Below, piece after piece: positions 51,776 to 60,543 of a stretch of 64,000 bases of DNA. The notes under the pieces were generated by a model. It did not search any database and was not told the DNA's origin. It worked only from the letters and a program-made list of their open reading frames with translations. The position numbers were made by a program, and so were the translations under genes. The stretch covers positions 52,417-116,416 of the forward strand of contig JAFLDV010000009.1 of the NCBI GenBank assembly GCA_017302255.1. Direction: 5' to 3'. The DNA comes from Gammaproteobacteria bacterium (GTDB taxonomy: Bacteria; Pseudomonadota; Gammaproteobacteria; Enterobacterales; Alteromonadaceae). Each line of letters begins with the position of its first letter. The first letter of the stretch is position 1.

Positions 51776-52321
51776 ATGTTATTGCAAGCCCAGCATAGTG
51801 CCTTGGTGATTATTGATATGCAAAATCGCTTGGCGCCGGTCATCAATAATTTTGCGGAAGTGGAACAACAATGTGGTTGGCTAATTGATGTTGCACATCA
51901 GCTCAACATTCCAGTGTTGGCGACCGAGCAATATCCGCATGGCCTTGGCGTCACAGTGTCTAGTTTATTGTCTCGAATGAAGAGCGATCAAATCATTGAA
52001 AAAATTCACTTTAATGCCTGTGAAGAGCCGGAGTTTATGGCGGCATTGCTGGATCATCAGACAAAACAAGTGGTATTAGCAGGTGCTGAGTCACATGTTT
52101 GTGTGCTGCAGACTGCACTCGGCTTGATAGCGAAAGGCATGCAGGTGTATTTAGTTCACGAAGCGGTCGGCTCACGTCGCGACGCCGATAAACAACTAGC
52201 ACTAGTGCGTTTTCAGCAAGCCGGTGGGGTGGTGGTGAGTCGTGAAATGGTGGCGTTTGAGTGGCTTAATCGGGCAGGGACCGAGCAATTTCGGCAAATC
52301 AGTCGGGGTTGGTTGAAATAG
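51776..52321 (+). CDS. Isochorismatase-family cysteine hydrolase
   Basis: The 181 residues carry the family's motifs: LVIIDMQNRLAPVI (catalytic Asp near residue 14), VLATEQYPHGLG, and the catalytic Cys in VVLAGAESHVCVLQTALGL (Cys near 115). Then HEAVGSRRDADKQLALVRFQQAGGVVVSREMVAFEWL is the typical end of the YcaC/hydrolase subgroup. The Lys of the Asp-Lys-Cys triad is expected in IIEKIHFNA. Substrates are amides, often unknown. The ATG follows TAGGAGAG. It stands alone. Confidence 0.92.
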   Translation: MLLQAQHSALVIIDMQNRLAPVINNFAEVEQQCGWLIDVAHQLNIPVLATEQYPHGLGVTVSSLLSRMKSDQIIEKIHFNACEEPEFMAALLDHQTKQVVLAGAESHVCVLQTALGLIAKGMQVYLVHEAVGSRRDADKQLALVRFQQAGGVVVSREMVAFEWLNRAGTEQFRQISRGWLK

Positions 52322-52394
52322 GCAATCGCACTGATCGGCATTGGAAATCATTACGTAGGTGATGCTAATAATTGCCAATTTAGTTGAATGTAAG

Positions 52395-52811
52395 ATGCCG
52401 GTTTTTCATATTTTAGGTTATCTCGGGTTATTGCCGTTTTTGTTGTTGACGCTATTAGCGATAGTACCTTGGCTACCGCAATTGGACGCGTTAGCGATGT
52501 TCCAGCGTTATAGCGCCATTATTCTCGGATTTATGGCCGGAGTATTGTGGCCAGTTTGGTCGCAACGACTGTCAGTGTGGCCGCTAGCATTATTTGCGGT
52601 AAGTCTGCCAATCCTGAGCTTCCTCGCCGGATTTTTGCCAACGATAGCAACACTCACAGTCGAGCTCGCGTTATTTGTCTCGCTACGCTTAGGCGAACGC
52701 TGGTTCGAGATTGACGAGCAATACCACCCAGCTTACCTGCAGTTGCGTCAACAACTCACTGCTGTGGTTGTTGGTTGTCACGCAGTGTTGATTGGGTTTC
52801 TTTGCTTTTGA
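52395..52811 (+). CDS. DUF3429 family membrane protein
   Basis: This 138-residue integral membrane protein has four or five hydrophobic segments (ILGYLGLLPFLLLTLLAIVPWL, YSAIILGFMAGVLWPVW, WPLALFAVSLPILSFLAGFLP, VVVGCHAVLIGFLCF) and the LGxLPFL start of DUF3429, with ERWFEIDEQYHPAYLQLRQQLT before the last helix, as in the family. A start 36 bases earlier (52359, GTG or the next ATG) is possible, but the family's N-terminus matches the ATG at 52395. It ends directly before the inverted-repeat element at 52820. Function is unknown. Confidence 0.8.
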   Translation: MPVFHILGYLGLLPFLLLTLLAIVPWLPQLDALAMFQRYSAIILGFMAGVLWPVWSQRLSVWPLALFAVSLPILSFLAGFLPTIATLTVELALFVSLRLGERWFEIDEQYHPAYLQLRQQLTAVVVGCHAVLIGFLCF

Positions 52812-52819
52812 CCTGCAGT

Positions 52820-53491
52820 TAGGGGTATGACTTGCAGTCATGACGTCAGTTACGCCGGTACTTTCTTTGACTTGCCGTCGGCCCGCCATGCTTGGCGAAC
52901 AAGCTTTCGCCTATTCGGCGAGTTTCTTTCTTTTGCTTCGCCAAAAGAAAGAACCAAAGAAAAGGCGACCCCTTTCCCGCTCGAAAGCCCGTTGGAAAAT
53001 TGCCGCTCTGAGGCGAAAACGGAACTCGCTTGCTGCTAACGTCAGCAAGCTCAAACAGCCGTTTTCTTAAAACCTCAGAACAGCATTTTCCATCGGCTCG
53101 CTACAACGGGGCCGAAGGGCAACAGCAAGACACTAATGGGCTTTGTTTATGGTTACCCTCTTCTTAAAACTTCAGATCAGCATCTTCTAACGGCTCGGTA
53201 TAACGGGTTCAAAAGCAAGAGAAACGAGCTTTTGCTTTTCTAACTCTCTTGCTCTCTTGCTTTTCACGGCCCCGTAAAGTGAGCCGGAGCAAAACAAGGC
53301 TTTAAGGTTTTAAACGGGCGACTGTTTGAGCGGGGCGACGCTAGCGACCCGCGAGTTTCGCCCGTGCCTTAAAGCATTGAATTTGCTTCGGGCTTTCGAG
53401 CGATCCGGGGTGCCTTTCTTTGGATACTTTCTTTGGCATCAAAGAAAGTATCGGCATAACTGGCTTGCCGACTGCAAGTCAAACACCCCTA
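52820..53491. mobile_element. 672-bp TA-flanked inverted-repeat element, MITE-like
   Basis: The ends are inverted copies: TAGGGGTATGACTTGCAGTC at 52820-52839 and its partner at 53472-53491 (GACTGCAAGTCAAACACCCCTA from 53470), each with TA at the tip. Further pairs lie inside in mirrored order: GTACTTTCTTTG (52858-52869) with the GATACTTTCTTTG region at 53423, CGCTCGAAAGCCCG (52978-52991) with CGGGCTTTCGAGCG (53389-53402), and CGGCTCGCTACAACGGGGCCG (53093-53113) with CGGCCCCGTAAAGTGAGCCG (53268-53287). A direct repeat (53067-53110 and 53162-53207) sits in the centre. No good reading frame is present. The TA of the right end gives the stop codon of the SNF2 gene. A related fragment occurs at 59028. 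Confidence 0.8.
53423..53452. repeat. Perfect 13-bp inverted repeat within the element
   Basis: GATACTTTCTTTG and CAAAGAAAGTATC are perfectly complementary with a GCAT loop. It is the same sequence as the hairpin at 59061-59089 and shows that this element has relatives elsewhere in the window. Confidence 0.85.
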
Positions 53492-56400
53492 GTTGGCTTC
53501 TGGCTCGCCAAACAGTGACAGCAGATCTTGCGCGTTGCCTTGCCAGACTTGGCCTTTGCCGCCGGCGAAGATTTGGTCTGCTAGGCTTTGCTTAAATAGC
53601 TGCATTTTTTGCACTTTTTCTTCGACGGTGTGCCGCACGATTAGTTTGTACACAAAGACTGCTTTGTCCTGCCCGATGCGGTGGGCGCGGTCGGTGGCTT
53701 GGTTTTCTGCTGCCGGGTTCCACCATGGATCGTAGTGGATGACGGTGTCGGCGGCGGTTAGGTTCAAACCGGTGCCGCCGGCTTTTAGACTAATTAAAAA
53801 CACCGGATTGTCGCCGTGTTGGAACTCATCAATTTGCTGCTGACGATTTTTGGTCTGGCCGGTCAGCTTGCTATAACTAATGCCTAAATATTGTAATTCC
53901 TGCTCAATCAGCCCGAGCATACTAGAGAATTGACTGAACAGCAGGATCTTCCGGCCTTCCTCAATCATTTCTGGCAAATTGTCGCGTAGCCACTGCAGCT
54001 TAGCGTTGTGTTTCACCGATTGCGCTTGTTCTATTGGCACTAAACGCGCATCACAACAGGCTTGGCGCAGTTTTAATAATGCGTCCAAAAACTCGATCTG
54101 GCTGGCGGCTACGCCTTTGCGCAAGAACAATTCCCGCACTTTGGTTTCCATCACCAACCGAATGCTTTCGTACAAGTTACGCTGATCGGCTTCCATCTCC
54201 AGCAACTGCAGAATTTCGGTTTTCTCCGGCAATTCAGTGGCGACTTGGGATTTGGTCCTGCGTAAAATAAAGGGCGCAATTTTCTGCTTCAGCGCATTAG
54301 CTCGTTCTTGATCGGCTTGTTTTTCAATAGGTTTACGATAAACCTGATTAAAATGTTGTTCGGTGCCAAGTAAGCCAGGCAGCACAAAGTCGAACAGCGA
54401 TTTCAACTCGCCTAAATGGTTTTCGAGCGGCGTACCGCTCAGTGCTAAGCGAAAATCAGCTTTCAGTAACCGTACCGATTGCGCCGCTTGGCTTCCTGAA
54501 TTTTTAATATGTTGCGCTTCATCAAGCACGACCAAACTGAACTTAAAGCGTTGATAAACTGCGATATCTCGAACGATTAATGGGTATGTCGTCACCAATA
54601 AATCGTAATCAGTGAGGTTTTCAAACAGGTGCGCGCGTTTACTACCATAGACTTGCAGGACTCGTAAATCTGGCGTGAAGCGTTCCGCTTCTTGTTGCCA
54701 GTTACCGAGCAAGCTGGTTGGACAAATGATTAAGACCGGGGCCTTAAGTCGACCAGCTTCGCGCTCACTTTGCACAAAACTCAAGGTCTGCAGGGTTTTA
54801 CCTAAGCCCATATCATCGGCGAGTACACCGCCTAAACCATATTGGCGCAGGAAACTCAGCCAATTTAAGCCTTGTTGCTGGTACGGCCGTAACTGTGCGA
54901 ATAAATTGGCTGGAACTGGAACTTCACTAATGCCCGAAAAATCATGCAGTTGTCGCGTCAAATTGGCGATGCGATTGGCATTGAGATACTGAACTTCGGC
55001 GGCGCCCGGTGGCGGTAAAATTGCTGCTTTATAGTCCGGTAGTTCCAACTCATAGACTGGACGTTGCAGGTTTAGCAACTCGACGATGGTGTCGATGAGC
55101 GGCTGGATCAGGCTTACCGGTAACGCCAACTTACCTTGCGGTAAACTCAGCCAAATATGTTGTTCATTGGTCGGTAACCCGTATTGACGCAGCCACTGGG
55201 TGATCAGTGGCAATAACGGGACTTTCTCACCGTCGATATCGACTTGGATTGCGACACCAAAACCGCCTTGGGCTTTATCGGCAATTTGCAGATAGGCTTT
55301 GGAGCTAACGATATCAAAATTAAAATCTGGGGCTTGTTCGATAATCCAGCCTTGCTGCTTCAGTTCGGGCAATTGCTGCAACAGCGGTTGCCATAATTGC
55401 GGATTATCTGGACCGTCACCAACGCCAAAAGTCGCATGGGTGCCGCTTGAGGTTTGCTGGGTTAAACCAAGGCCAATCAAAGCTTCCAGCGCACTGACTT
55501 CGGTATTGCGTTGGCGTTTGATGAAAATAGTTTCGCCATCACGGGTCAGTTCTGTCTGCGCTTGGGTTAAATCAAGCGGCAAGCGAAATCCAGCATAATC
55601 AAAGGCTAACACTGCGATTGGTTCGCGACGCTCGCCAATTTGCTGCATTTTTAATTGCAAAATCGGCGCAGGGGTTGGCTCTAACCGACGTACTGCAACC
55701 CCTTGTGGCACAGGGAGTGTCACTTTTGAAAACAGCGTTTGTAAGCGCGATAGACTTTCTTGTGCTGCTTTTAACGGTACCGGCGGCATGCGTGCCAACA
55801 ATTTTAATTCGCGACCGGTGAGCTCAGTATCAATTAAACCAATTTGAAAGTGGGTCGTGTCCAAATAACATGGTGGATCTGTGTACACCACTTCGAGGTC
55901 GGCATCATCGCCCAGTTCACAAACCAGTTGAAAGCCAGCACTACTTTGCAGCCAGTTTAGCGTCACTGGCCGAGGTTCACCCCAATGCAAATCATGGCGA
56001 GCCTCGCCAAAAAAACAGCGGCCAGTCGCTAACATTTGCTGCAGGAGTTGATAGCCCCACGCATCTTCGACTAAGGCCTGATCGCGAACATTTTGCGAGC
56101 GGAACCAGTTAATGAGTCGAAAATCAGCTTCTTCAATCCAGTAAGGCAGCAGATAACCAGAAAATTCTTGGGCGCCAATGGCTTGGCCTTTGCTGTAACC
56201 GCCTTTTTTATTGGCTTTAACTCGACGTGGGTACAACTGTAAGCCCGATTGGCCGTAGCTGAGGATATAAAGCACCACATCTTTCAGTTTTCCAACTTCA
56301 GGATCGGCACCTGTGGTGCGTTCGACATCGCTAAACCATTGACTTAGCTGGCGAAGTGGCAGCTTTTGCATGTCGACTAATTGCTGCTCATAGCTATGTT

Positions 56401-56686
56401 TGAGTTTCAACAGCACCGCTAAAACGTGCTTACAACGACCGCCAATTGGGCAATTGCAAGAATCGGTGAGACGCCAGTCTGGACCATGTTTTTTTAAGGA
56501 AATGAATTGCCGATACGGGGTTAAAGCCTCACCCCATACTTGGGCGCTGACTTGCGCTAAATCTTCACTGTATTCAAGTTTAATGACTTTGCCCGCTTGC
56601 CAATAAGCACGAGCTCGCTGGAAAGTCGCAGGGTCAAACCATTGTTGCAGTTGTGCTGCACTAACCGGAAAAACAGATGTCGTCAT
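53489..56686 (-). CDS. SNF2/SWI2 family DNA helicase-like ATPase with SWIM domain
   Basis: The 1065-residue protein has an N-terminal SWIM zinc finger (CNCPIGGRCKHVLAVLLKL, about 78-95), a long middle region, and the SNF2 ATPase: Walker A in LADDMGLGKTLQTLSFV (about 618-635), DEAQHIKN (about 720), then SGTPLENHLGELKSLFDFVLP, and helicase C motifs HNAKLQWLRDNLPEM, ILLFSQFSSMLGLI, GGTGLNLTAADTVIHYDPWWNPAAENQATDRAHRIGQ. The family remodels DNA-protein complexes in transcription or repair. It is bacterial in style. The stop codon (TAG at 53491-53489) lies in the terminal repeat of the adjacent element, so the element may have altered the last residues. Confidence 0.95.
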   Translation of the reverse strand: MTTSVFPVSAAQLQQWFDPATFQRARAYWQAGKVIKLEYSEDLAQVSAQVWGEALTPYRQFISLKKHGPDWRLTDSCNCPIGGRCKHVLAVLLKLKHSYEQQLVDMQKLPLRQLSQWFSDVERTTGADPEVGKLKDVVLYILSYGQSGLQLYPRRVKANKKGGYSKGQAIGAQEFSGYLLPYWIEEADFRLINWFRSQNVRDQALVEDAWGYQLLQQMLATGRCFFGEARHDLHWGEPRPVTLNWLQSSAGFQLVCELGDDADLEVVYTDPPCYLDTTHFQIGLIDTELTGRELKLLARMPPVPLKAAQESLSRLQTLFSKVTLPVPQGVAVRRLEPTPAPILQLKMQQIGERREPIAVLAFDYAGFRLPLDLTQAQTELTRDGETIFIKRQRNTEVSALEALIGLGLTQQTSSGTHATFGVGDGPDNPQLWQPLLQQLPELKQQGWIIEQAPDFNFDIVSSKAYLQIADKAQGGFGVAIQVDIDGEKVPLLPLITQWLRQYGLPTNEQHIWLSLPQGKLALPVSLIQPLIDTIVELLNLQRPVYELELPDYKAAILPPPGAAEVQYLNANRIANLTRQLHDFSGISEVPVPANLFAQLRPYQQQGLNWLSFLRQYGLGGVLADDMGLGKTLQTLSFVQSEREAGRLKAPVLIICPTSLLGNWQQEAERFTPDLRVLQVYGSKRAHLFENLTDYDLLVTTYPLIVRDIAVYQRFKFSLVVLDEAQHIKNSGSQAAQSVRLLKADFRLALSGTPLENHLGELKSLFDFVLPGLLGTEQHFNQVYRKPIEKQADQERANALKQKIAPFILRRTKSQVATELPEKTEILQLLEMEADQRNLYESIRLVMETKVRELFLRKGVAASQIEFLDALLKLRQACCDARLVPIEQAQSVKHNAKLQWLRDNLPEMIEEGRKILLFSQFSSMLGLIEQELQYLGISYSKLTGQTKNRQQQIDEFQHGDNPVFLISLKAGGTGLNLTAADTVIHYDPWWNPAAENQATDRAHRIGQDKAVFVYKLIVRHTVEEKVQKMQLFKQSLADQIFAGGKGQVWQGNAQDLLSLFGEPEAN

Positions 56687-56908
56687 GATACCTTAGCAAA
56701 AACTCAGGGCCGTAACCGGCTGAAAAACGGGCATTGTACCTCACATTGCCCAGAGTCCAAAGCTGAGCAGTGAGTTCTCACCGCGCTATCAACAGTTTTT
56801 CGCCGATCTGCGGCTAGTTGCTGATGCTTTGCGTTAAGCAATACGCGGTACTTACCCTTTTTGACCAATTTCGTTTATGCTAATTTTTTTGCTAGCAAGG
56901 GCACGTCG

Positions 56909-58993
56909 ATGCGTCTAAATACAATTACTTGGTTAACCTTATTATCACTCGCTGGAATTGCGCATGCTGACGAGCAGCGTCGTTATACAATTTTGGTCGA
57001 CAACGGTGTGAAAGCTGGCGAGCAAATTGTCGATATCAATGCAAAAGGCGAAACCAAGGTTCGCTTCATTTTCAAAGACAACGGCCGTGGCCCTGAGCTT
57101 AATGAAACCATCACGTTAAATGCTGACGGCACTATTGCCAGCTATGTTGGCCAAGGTAAATCAACCTTCGGCTCGATCATTAAAGAAAGCTATCAACGCC
57201 AAGGCAATCAAGCGAGTTGGACTGCTGGCGAAAGCAAAGGTAGCGCCAAAGTTGACGGCAGTGCTTTGTATTTGCCGGTAGACGGCTCTGCGGAAATCAG
57301 CTCAATTTCCATCAACGCCATTGCCCGCAGTGGTAAAGATCACATTGCCTTGCTGCCATCAGGCCAACTGACGCAAAAACGAGTTGGCGATTTAATCGTA
57401 GAAAAAGCAGGTGAAAAACAACAAGTTCAGTTGCTGGTGCAAACTGGCGTTGGCCTTGAACCCTATTTTGTATGGGCCACAACTGGCGAAAATCCACGGT
57501 TATTCGCCAGTATTTCACCAGGTTCTTCAACCATGATTGAAGAAGGTTGGCAGGAAAATGCTGACAAAATGGCGAGCATCCAGCAAGCCGCGGAAATTAA
57601 GTTACTTGAGCAATTAGCCACAGATGTGCCTGTGGAGTTACCTGGTTTGTCGGTGATCCGCAATGCCCGCATTTTTGACAGCGTCAGCGCCAAAGTTGGC
57701 GAAGCCAAGGACATCTACTTTTTACGTGGCAAAATTACCGCGATAGTGCCAGTCGGCAGCCTAACCACAGTTGCGGAAAATCAAATCGACGCCAAGGGCC
57801 GTATTGTGGTCCCTGGCTTATTTGATATGCACGGCCATATTTCGCGTTGGGAAGGGCCATTGCATTTGGCGGCTGGTGTCACCTCATTGCGCGACATGGG
57901 CAACGACAATATCAGCCTGCAACAAATGATCGATGAAATATCCTCAGACCGCTTGCTGGCTCCGGCTATTTTCCCAACTGGCTTTTTAGAAGGCGAAAGC
58001 CCGTATTCAGCGCGAAACGGCTTTGTGGTGAAAGACTTAAAAGGTGCGAGACTGGCCATTGATTGGTACGCCAGTCACGGCTACCACCAGCTGAAGATTT
58101 ATAACTCTTTCCCGAAAGAAGTTCTGAAAGAGACTGTGGCCTACGCTCATCAACGTGGCTTGCGCGTTAGTGGCCATGTGCCAGCATTTATGACTGCCGA
58201 AGAGGTAATCAATGCAGGGTTTGACGAAATTCAGCACATTAACCAATTATTGCTGAATTTCTTAGTAAAACCGGACACTGATACCCGCACTTTAGAGCGG
58301 TTTTATTTACCAGCGAAGCAAGTTGCTGGGCTAGATTTGCAAAGTCCGAAAGTTAAGAAATATATCAAGCTTATGAAAGAAAAAGGGATTTCAGTTGACC
58401 CTACCTTGGCAACTTTTGATTTCCTGAAAAAAGTTGATGGTACTGTTGGCGACCCGTGGAAAGACATCGTTGATCATCTACCGCCAGATCTGCAGCGCCG
58501 TTATCACACTGCAGAGCTGGAAATCCCGGATGCGGAAACCGCGAAAGTCTATGCCAAGTCGTACGCCAAAATGGTCGAGTTCGTTGGCATGATGTACAAA
58601 GCGGGTATTCCAGTGGTTGCCGGTACTGATGAATTGGCAGGCTTTACCCTGCAAGGCGAATTGGAACTGTTGGTGAAAGCCGGTTTAACCCCAGCGCAAG
58701 CGCTACAAGTTGCGACCTTAAATGGCGCTCGTTTTAGCAACGCAGCAAGTCACAAAGGCCAAATCGCTGTGGGAATGGACGCTGATATTTTGCTGGTCGA
58801 TGGCGACCCAACCAAAGACATTGCTGATATTCGCAAACTGGCGATGGTAGTGACCCAAGGTAAAGCCATGTATCCAGCAACAATATACAAAGCCATGGGC
58901 ATTGAGCCATTCGTGACTGAACTACCCGCAATCCAACAAACGCCAATGCCTGCAGGGCAGGCGGGTGGTAGTGTGCACAGGCATCGGCATTAA
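56909..58993 (+). CDS. Secreted amidohydrolase with an extra N-terminal domain
   Basis: The 694-residue protein has a signal peptide (MRLNTITWLTLLSLAGIAHA), an N-terminal beta-rich domain of about 200 residues (YTILVDNGVKAGEQIVDI at its start), and an amidohydrolase barrel: VVPGLFDMHGHISRW (HxH metal motif), YHQLKIYNSFP (Lys), LRVSGHVPAF (His), DEIQHINQ (His) and VVAGTDELAG (catalytic Asp), followed by the GQIAVGMDADILLVDGDP tail typical of imidazolonepropionase-like members. It could be a peptidase or lactonase in the periplasm; the substrate is not told. The ATG at 56909 follows CAAGGG. The C-terminus ends in a His/Arg-rich tail. Confidence 0.9.
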   Translation: MRLNTITWLTLLSLAGIAHADEQRRYTILVDNGVKAGEQIVDINAKGETKVRFIFKDNGRGPELNETITLNADGTIASYVGQGKSTFGSIIKESYQRQGNQASWTAGESKGSAKVDGSALYLPVDGSAEISSISINAIARSGKDHIALLPSGQLTQKRVGDLIVEKAGEKQQVQLLVQTGVGLEPYFVWATTGENPRLFASISPGSSTMIEEGWQENADKMASIQQAAEIKLLEQLATDVPVELPGLSVIRNARIFDSVSAKVGEAKDIYFLRGKITAIVPVGSLTTVAENQIDAKGRIVVPGLFDMHGHISRWEGPLHLAAGVTSLRDMGNDNISLQQMIDEISSDRLLAPAIFPTGFLEGESPYSARNGFVVKDLKGARLAIDWYASHGYHQLKIYNSFPKEVLKETVAYAHQRGLRVSGHVPAFMTAEEVINAGFDEIQHINQLLLNFLVKPDTDTRTLERFYLPAKQVAGLDLQSPKVKKYIKLMKEKGISVDPTLATFDFLKKVDGTVGDPWKDIVDHLPPDLQRRYHTAELEIPDAETAKVYAKSYAKMVEFVGMMYKAGIPVVAGTDELAGFTLQGELELLVKAGLTPAQALQVATLNGARFSNAASHKGQIAVGMDADILLVDGDPTKDIADIRKLAMVVTQGKAMYPATIYKAMGIEPFVTELPAIQQTPMPAGQAGGSVHRHRH

Positions 58994-59000
58994 TGGTTTT

Positions 59001-59026
59001 GGCCTGCAGCCGGCAGGCCTGTTTTG
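59001..59026 (+). terminator. Terminator of the amidohydrolase gene
   Basis: GGCCTGC / GCAGGCC forms a 7-bp GC-rich stem with a short loop, followed by TGTTTTG just after the stop codon. Confidence 0.75.
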
Positions 59027-59027
59027 C

Positions 59028-59093
59028 CGATACTTTCTTTGTTGCTCAAAGTTGAAGCCAATACTTTCTTTGATGCTCAAAGAAAGTATCGGC
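59028..59093. repeat. Decayed copy of the dispersed inverted-repeat element
   Basis: CCGATACTTTCTTTG (from 59028) and its complement (CAAAGAAAGTATCGG, 59078-59092) enclose a second partial copy at 59061. The inner ATACTTTCTTTG/CAAAGAAAGTAT hairpin matches the one at 53423. The sequence after it (GGCGTGAATCTGCTAGTCAAAACA) parallels the right end of the large element, so this looks like a remnant of one. Confidence 0.75.
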
Positions 59094-59106
59094 GTGAATC
59101 TGCTAG

Positions 59107-59385
59107 TCAAAACATCTGCGCCATCCGCCCGCTAAACCACAATGCTGAAACCAATAACGTGCAACCAAAGCCATTGATGGCGAAGATGGCGGCGCGGCTG
59201 GCGCGTTTTTCTGCTGGCAAATGGTGCACCGCTGTGCCGACTATTGCTGCGAACAAAAAGATGTAAGTGACTATCGGCATAAACCAACCGTGGCCGTAGT
59301 TACATGCGGCCATAAAACCAACTGTGGCGATGGCGATGCCCGCTAAGTGACGTGGTAAGGCTGTTGGGTTCATTACGTTGCTCAT
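59107..59385 (-). CDS. Small three-helix membrane protein
   Basis: The 92-residue protein has three hydrophobic segments (HLAGIAIATVGFMAACNYG, MPIVTYIFLFAAIVGTAVHHL, AAIFAINGFGCTLLVSALWF) separated by short loops, including a basic one (PAEKRASRA). I recognise no family. The ATG at 59385 has AAGGAA upstream at the better distance; an ATG two codons earlier is too close to it. It sits beside the repeat remnant and downstream of the LysR gene on the same strand. Confidence 0.65.
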   Translation of the reverse strand: MSNVMNPTALPRHLAGIAIATVGFMAACNYGHGWFMPIVTYIFLFAAIVGTAVHHLPAEKRASRAAIFAINGFGCTLLVSALWFSGRMAQMF

Positions 59386-59474
59386 AATCATTTCCTTAGT
59401 TTAATTGGGTTGTTGGATAACCTGTTCAATACTAAGTACCGGCAGCGCTTGCGACTGTGACAAAAAATTTGAAT

Positions 59475-60431
59475 TTATTTTGTATGGCCTAACAGACCTC
59501 CTGCATTAGCCTGCCTGTTGCTTCGGTCAACCTCTTGCCGCAGCCAACTGCGAAAGGCCTGAATTTTTGCCAAATTGCTGCATTCAGTTCGGTATACCAA
59601 GTAATAAGCAAGGCTGGAAGCATATTGAATATGCGGCCACAACCTGACGAGTCGACCGCTCACTAAATCATCGTGAGCCATCACACTTCGAGCCAAGGCA
59701 ACGCCATGTCCGTCAATGGCGGCCTGTAATACTGCCGCCGAATTATTGATTTGCATGCTCCGAGTCGAGTTTTGCTGCTGGCAACCGGCGTTGGCAAGCC
59801 AGCGTTGCCAAGTTGGAAAACCGCTGTGGCTGTCCATAGATAAATCATGAATTAACGTCAGATCTGACAGAGCTAAGTTTAAATCGTCTGGGTGGGTAGT
59901 GAGTAATGTTGGCGAACAGACTGGGAAAACCTCTTCCGCCATAAGTTTTTCTGACACCAATCCTGGCCATGAGCCGCTGCCATATCGTACACCGACATCA
60001 ACCCGCTGAGCTTTAAAATCTACCGGTTTCAAACTGGTATCCAACCGCACGTTGATCTCCGGCCATTGCTGCTGAAAGCGTTCGATGCGAGGCAACAGCC
60101 ATTTTGCGGCAAAGGCAGGACTCACCGTGACAGTGAGTAGATCCTCAGAACCGACGCCGTTTTGCAGTTGCTGTAAACCAATCGCGAGGCGCTCAAAACC
60201 TGCGCGTAAATCGGGTAGTGCCATCTCGGCGACTTCAGTGGGGATTAGCCGCAAGCGACCGCTGGTGCTGCGGATAAATAGTGCAGTTCCGAGCACATCT
60301 TCTAAAGACCGCACCAATTGGCCGACTGCCGCTGAAGTGACATTGAGCTCCTCTGCTGCCGCAGAAAAACTTTGGTGGCGAGCGCTCGCTTCAAACGCGC
60401 GGAGGCCATTGAGATGGATTGGTAGTTTCAT
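59475..60431 (-). CDS. LysR family transcriptional regulator
   Basis: The 318-residue regulator has the N-terminal winged helix (LNGLRAFEASARHQSFSAAAEELNVTSAAVGQLVRSLEDVLGTALFIRSTSGRLRLI), followed by the effector domain (LTVTVSPAFAAKWLLPRIERFQQQWPEINVRLDTS, a segment typical of the GcvA-like subgroup). The ATG at 60431 has no perfect ribosome binding site, but the N-terminus fits the family exactly. It is divergent from an SDR gene with a 112-base spacer, so it probably controls that gene and perhaps the cupin/FAD genes beyond it. Confidence 0.94.
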   Translation of the reverse strand: MKLPIHLNGLRAFEASARHQSFSAAAEELNVTSAAVGQLVRSLEDVLGTALFIRSTSGRLRLIPTEVAEMALPDLRAGFERLAIGLQQLQNGVGSEDLLTVTVSPAFAAKWLLPRIERFQQQWPEINVRLDTSLKPVDFKAQRVDVGVRYGSGSWPGLVSEKLMAEEVFPVCSPTLLTTHPDDLNLALSDLTLIHDLSMDSHSGFPTWQRWLANAGCQQQNSTRSMQINNSAAVLQAAIDGHGVALARSVMAHDDLVSGRLVRLWPHIQYASSLAYYLVYRTECSNLAKIQAFRSWLRQEVDRSNRQANAGGLLGHTK

Positions 60432-60490
60432 TTCGTTAAATATTTTCTTTGCATGTTGGCAATATTATCTCGTTTGTAAGGCTTGGTAAA

Positions 60491-60508
60491 TAAGCGAAAA
60501 ATACGCTT
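60491..60508. promoter_or_regulatory. LysR-type dyad between the divergent LysR and SDR genes
   Basis: AAGCG (60492-60496) and CGCTT (60504-60508) form a dyad around AAAAATA, and TAAGCGAAAAATA fits the T-N11-A pattern of LysR-type binding sites. It lies 36 bases upstream of the SDR start. The match is short, so this is suggestive only. Confidence 0.4.
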
Positions 60509-60543
60509 GAAATTTACTTCAACCCCAAAGCGGAGATTTAACG

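Noticed and set aside
52827..53595. Several short frames inside the inverted-repeat element and over the end of the SNF2 gene
   Set aside because: They follow the repeat blocks on both strands and do not look like proteins. The stretch is explained better as an element.
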